Assembly (NCBI GenBank): GCA_900708905.1
Contig: CAADRB010000030.1
Span: forward strand, 173,703 to 237,702
Origin: Hymenolepis diminuta
Lineage: Eukaryota > Platyhelminthes > Cestoda > Cyclophyllidea > Hymenolepididae
Length of the DNA stretch: 64,000 nt
Reading direction: 5' to 3'
Part shown: piece by piece, positions 63,646 to 64,000 of the stretch
Position numbering within the stretch: position 1 is the stretch's first letter
How the letters are laid out: every line of letters begins with the position of its first letter
The notes under the pieces: generated by a model
The model's input: only the letters and a program-made list of their open reading frames with translations
What the model was told of the DNA's origin: nothing
Database searches by the model: none
Position numbers and translations under genes: made by a program

Positions 63646-64000
63646 ACATATGGGCCTAACAAAGAAAACACAGTTTTTTGGTTCAAAATTAGCTTTATTC
63701 ATCAACGTAATCTCCATCAAGAGCAACCCAATCATTCCAGCGCCGCTCTAACATCCCAATACCACTTTTGTAGAACCATTTATCTTTTGCCTCAAAATAG
63801 GCCTCACTTTCAACGATAACCTTTCCATTCGTGCCAAATTTCCTCCCGGCGAGCATTTTTTCAGGTCTGCGAACAGACAGTAGTCGCTGGGAACCAAATC
63901 TGGCGAATACGGTGGATGTGGGAGCAATTCGAAGCTCATTTCATGCAGTTTTGCCATTGTTCTGATTGACTTGTGACACGGTGCGTTGTCTTGATGAAAC
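63646..64000 (-). mobile_element. young mariner transposon, 3' part, cut by the window edge
   Basis: The reverse strand holds the C-terminal half of a mariner transposase. The second catalytic Asp is in FHQDNAPCH (codon 63988-63990) and the third in VPSDYCLF (codon 63883-63885), exactly 34 residues apart, so D,34D is intact. A frameshift in the run of six T at 63856-63861 (A on the coding strand) separates ADLKK from LAGRKFGTNGKVIV. Downstream the frame is clean to GDYVDE and TAA at 63695-63697. The outer end near 63650 (ACATATGGGCCTAACAAAG) probably holds the terminal inverted repeat. It is clearly younger than the copy at 40.6 kb. The rest lies beyond the window. Confidence 0.88.

Noticed and set aside
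1..64000. CRISPR array, operon or prokaryotic defence system
   Set aside because: No regularly spaced repeats, no dense same-strand genes; introns and transposon content show animal nuclear DNA.

Overview
The window looks like draft nuclear DNA from an invertebrate animal. It is AT-rich (roughly one third G+C by eye), gene-poor and has one 50-base run of N. Genes are split by GT-AG introns. A neuropeptide F/Y-type G-protein-coupled receptor and relics of mariner, Ty3/gypsy and LINE elements indicate a metazoan. The clade (arthropod, flatworm or other) cannot be settled from the sequence alone.

Layout. Bases 1-1518 hold a weak coding-like relic and a decayed solo LTR. Bases 1519-5681 (+) are a two-exon gene for an unrecognised 179-residue Ser-rich protein, joined across a 3.6 kb intron with matching phase and followed by an AATAAA. 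Bases 5.7-27.6 kb are mostly featureless AT-rich DNA with old dispersed repeats and a LINE reverse-transcriptase fragment near 25.4 kb. Bases 27715-33915 (-) carry the clear protein gene, a seven-transmembrane neuropeptide F receptor-like GPCR. Two exons are firm, and a third exon encoding a long cytoplasmic tail is inferred from splice signals and phase. Its 3.9 kb intron contains the assembly gap and, on the opposite strand, a splice-bounded open stretch that could be an exon of another gene.

Bases 34-49 kb are repeat-dominated: an LTR-like GC-richer island (38.3-38.65 kb), a dead mariner (40.56-41.56 kb) and several copies of at least four unnamed dispersed repeat families. Bases 49091-51595 (-) are a complete but internally deleted Ty3/gypsy element with a perfect 5-bp target duplication, both LTRs, a decayed gag zinc knuckle, a broken protease and an integrase fragment, but no reverse transcriptase. 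Bases 51.6-63.6 kb show almost nothing. The right edge cuts through a much younger mariner whose visible part has one single-base frameshift.

The two genes show no functional link. I found no new multi-gene system. The points most worth following are the receptor architecture (large third extracellular loop, inferred alternative tail, upstream ORF), the protease-to-integrase deletion element, the young mariner, and the unassigned coding-like islands.
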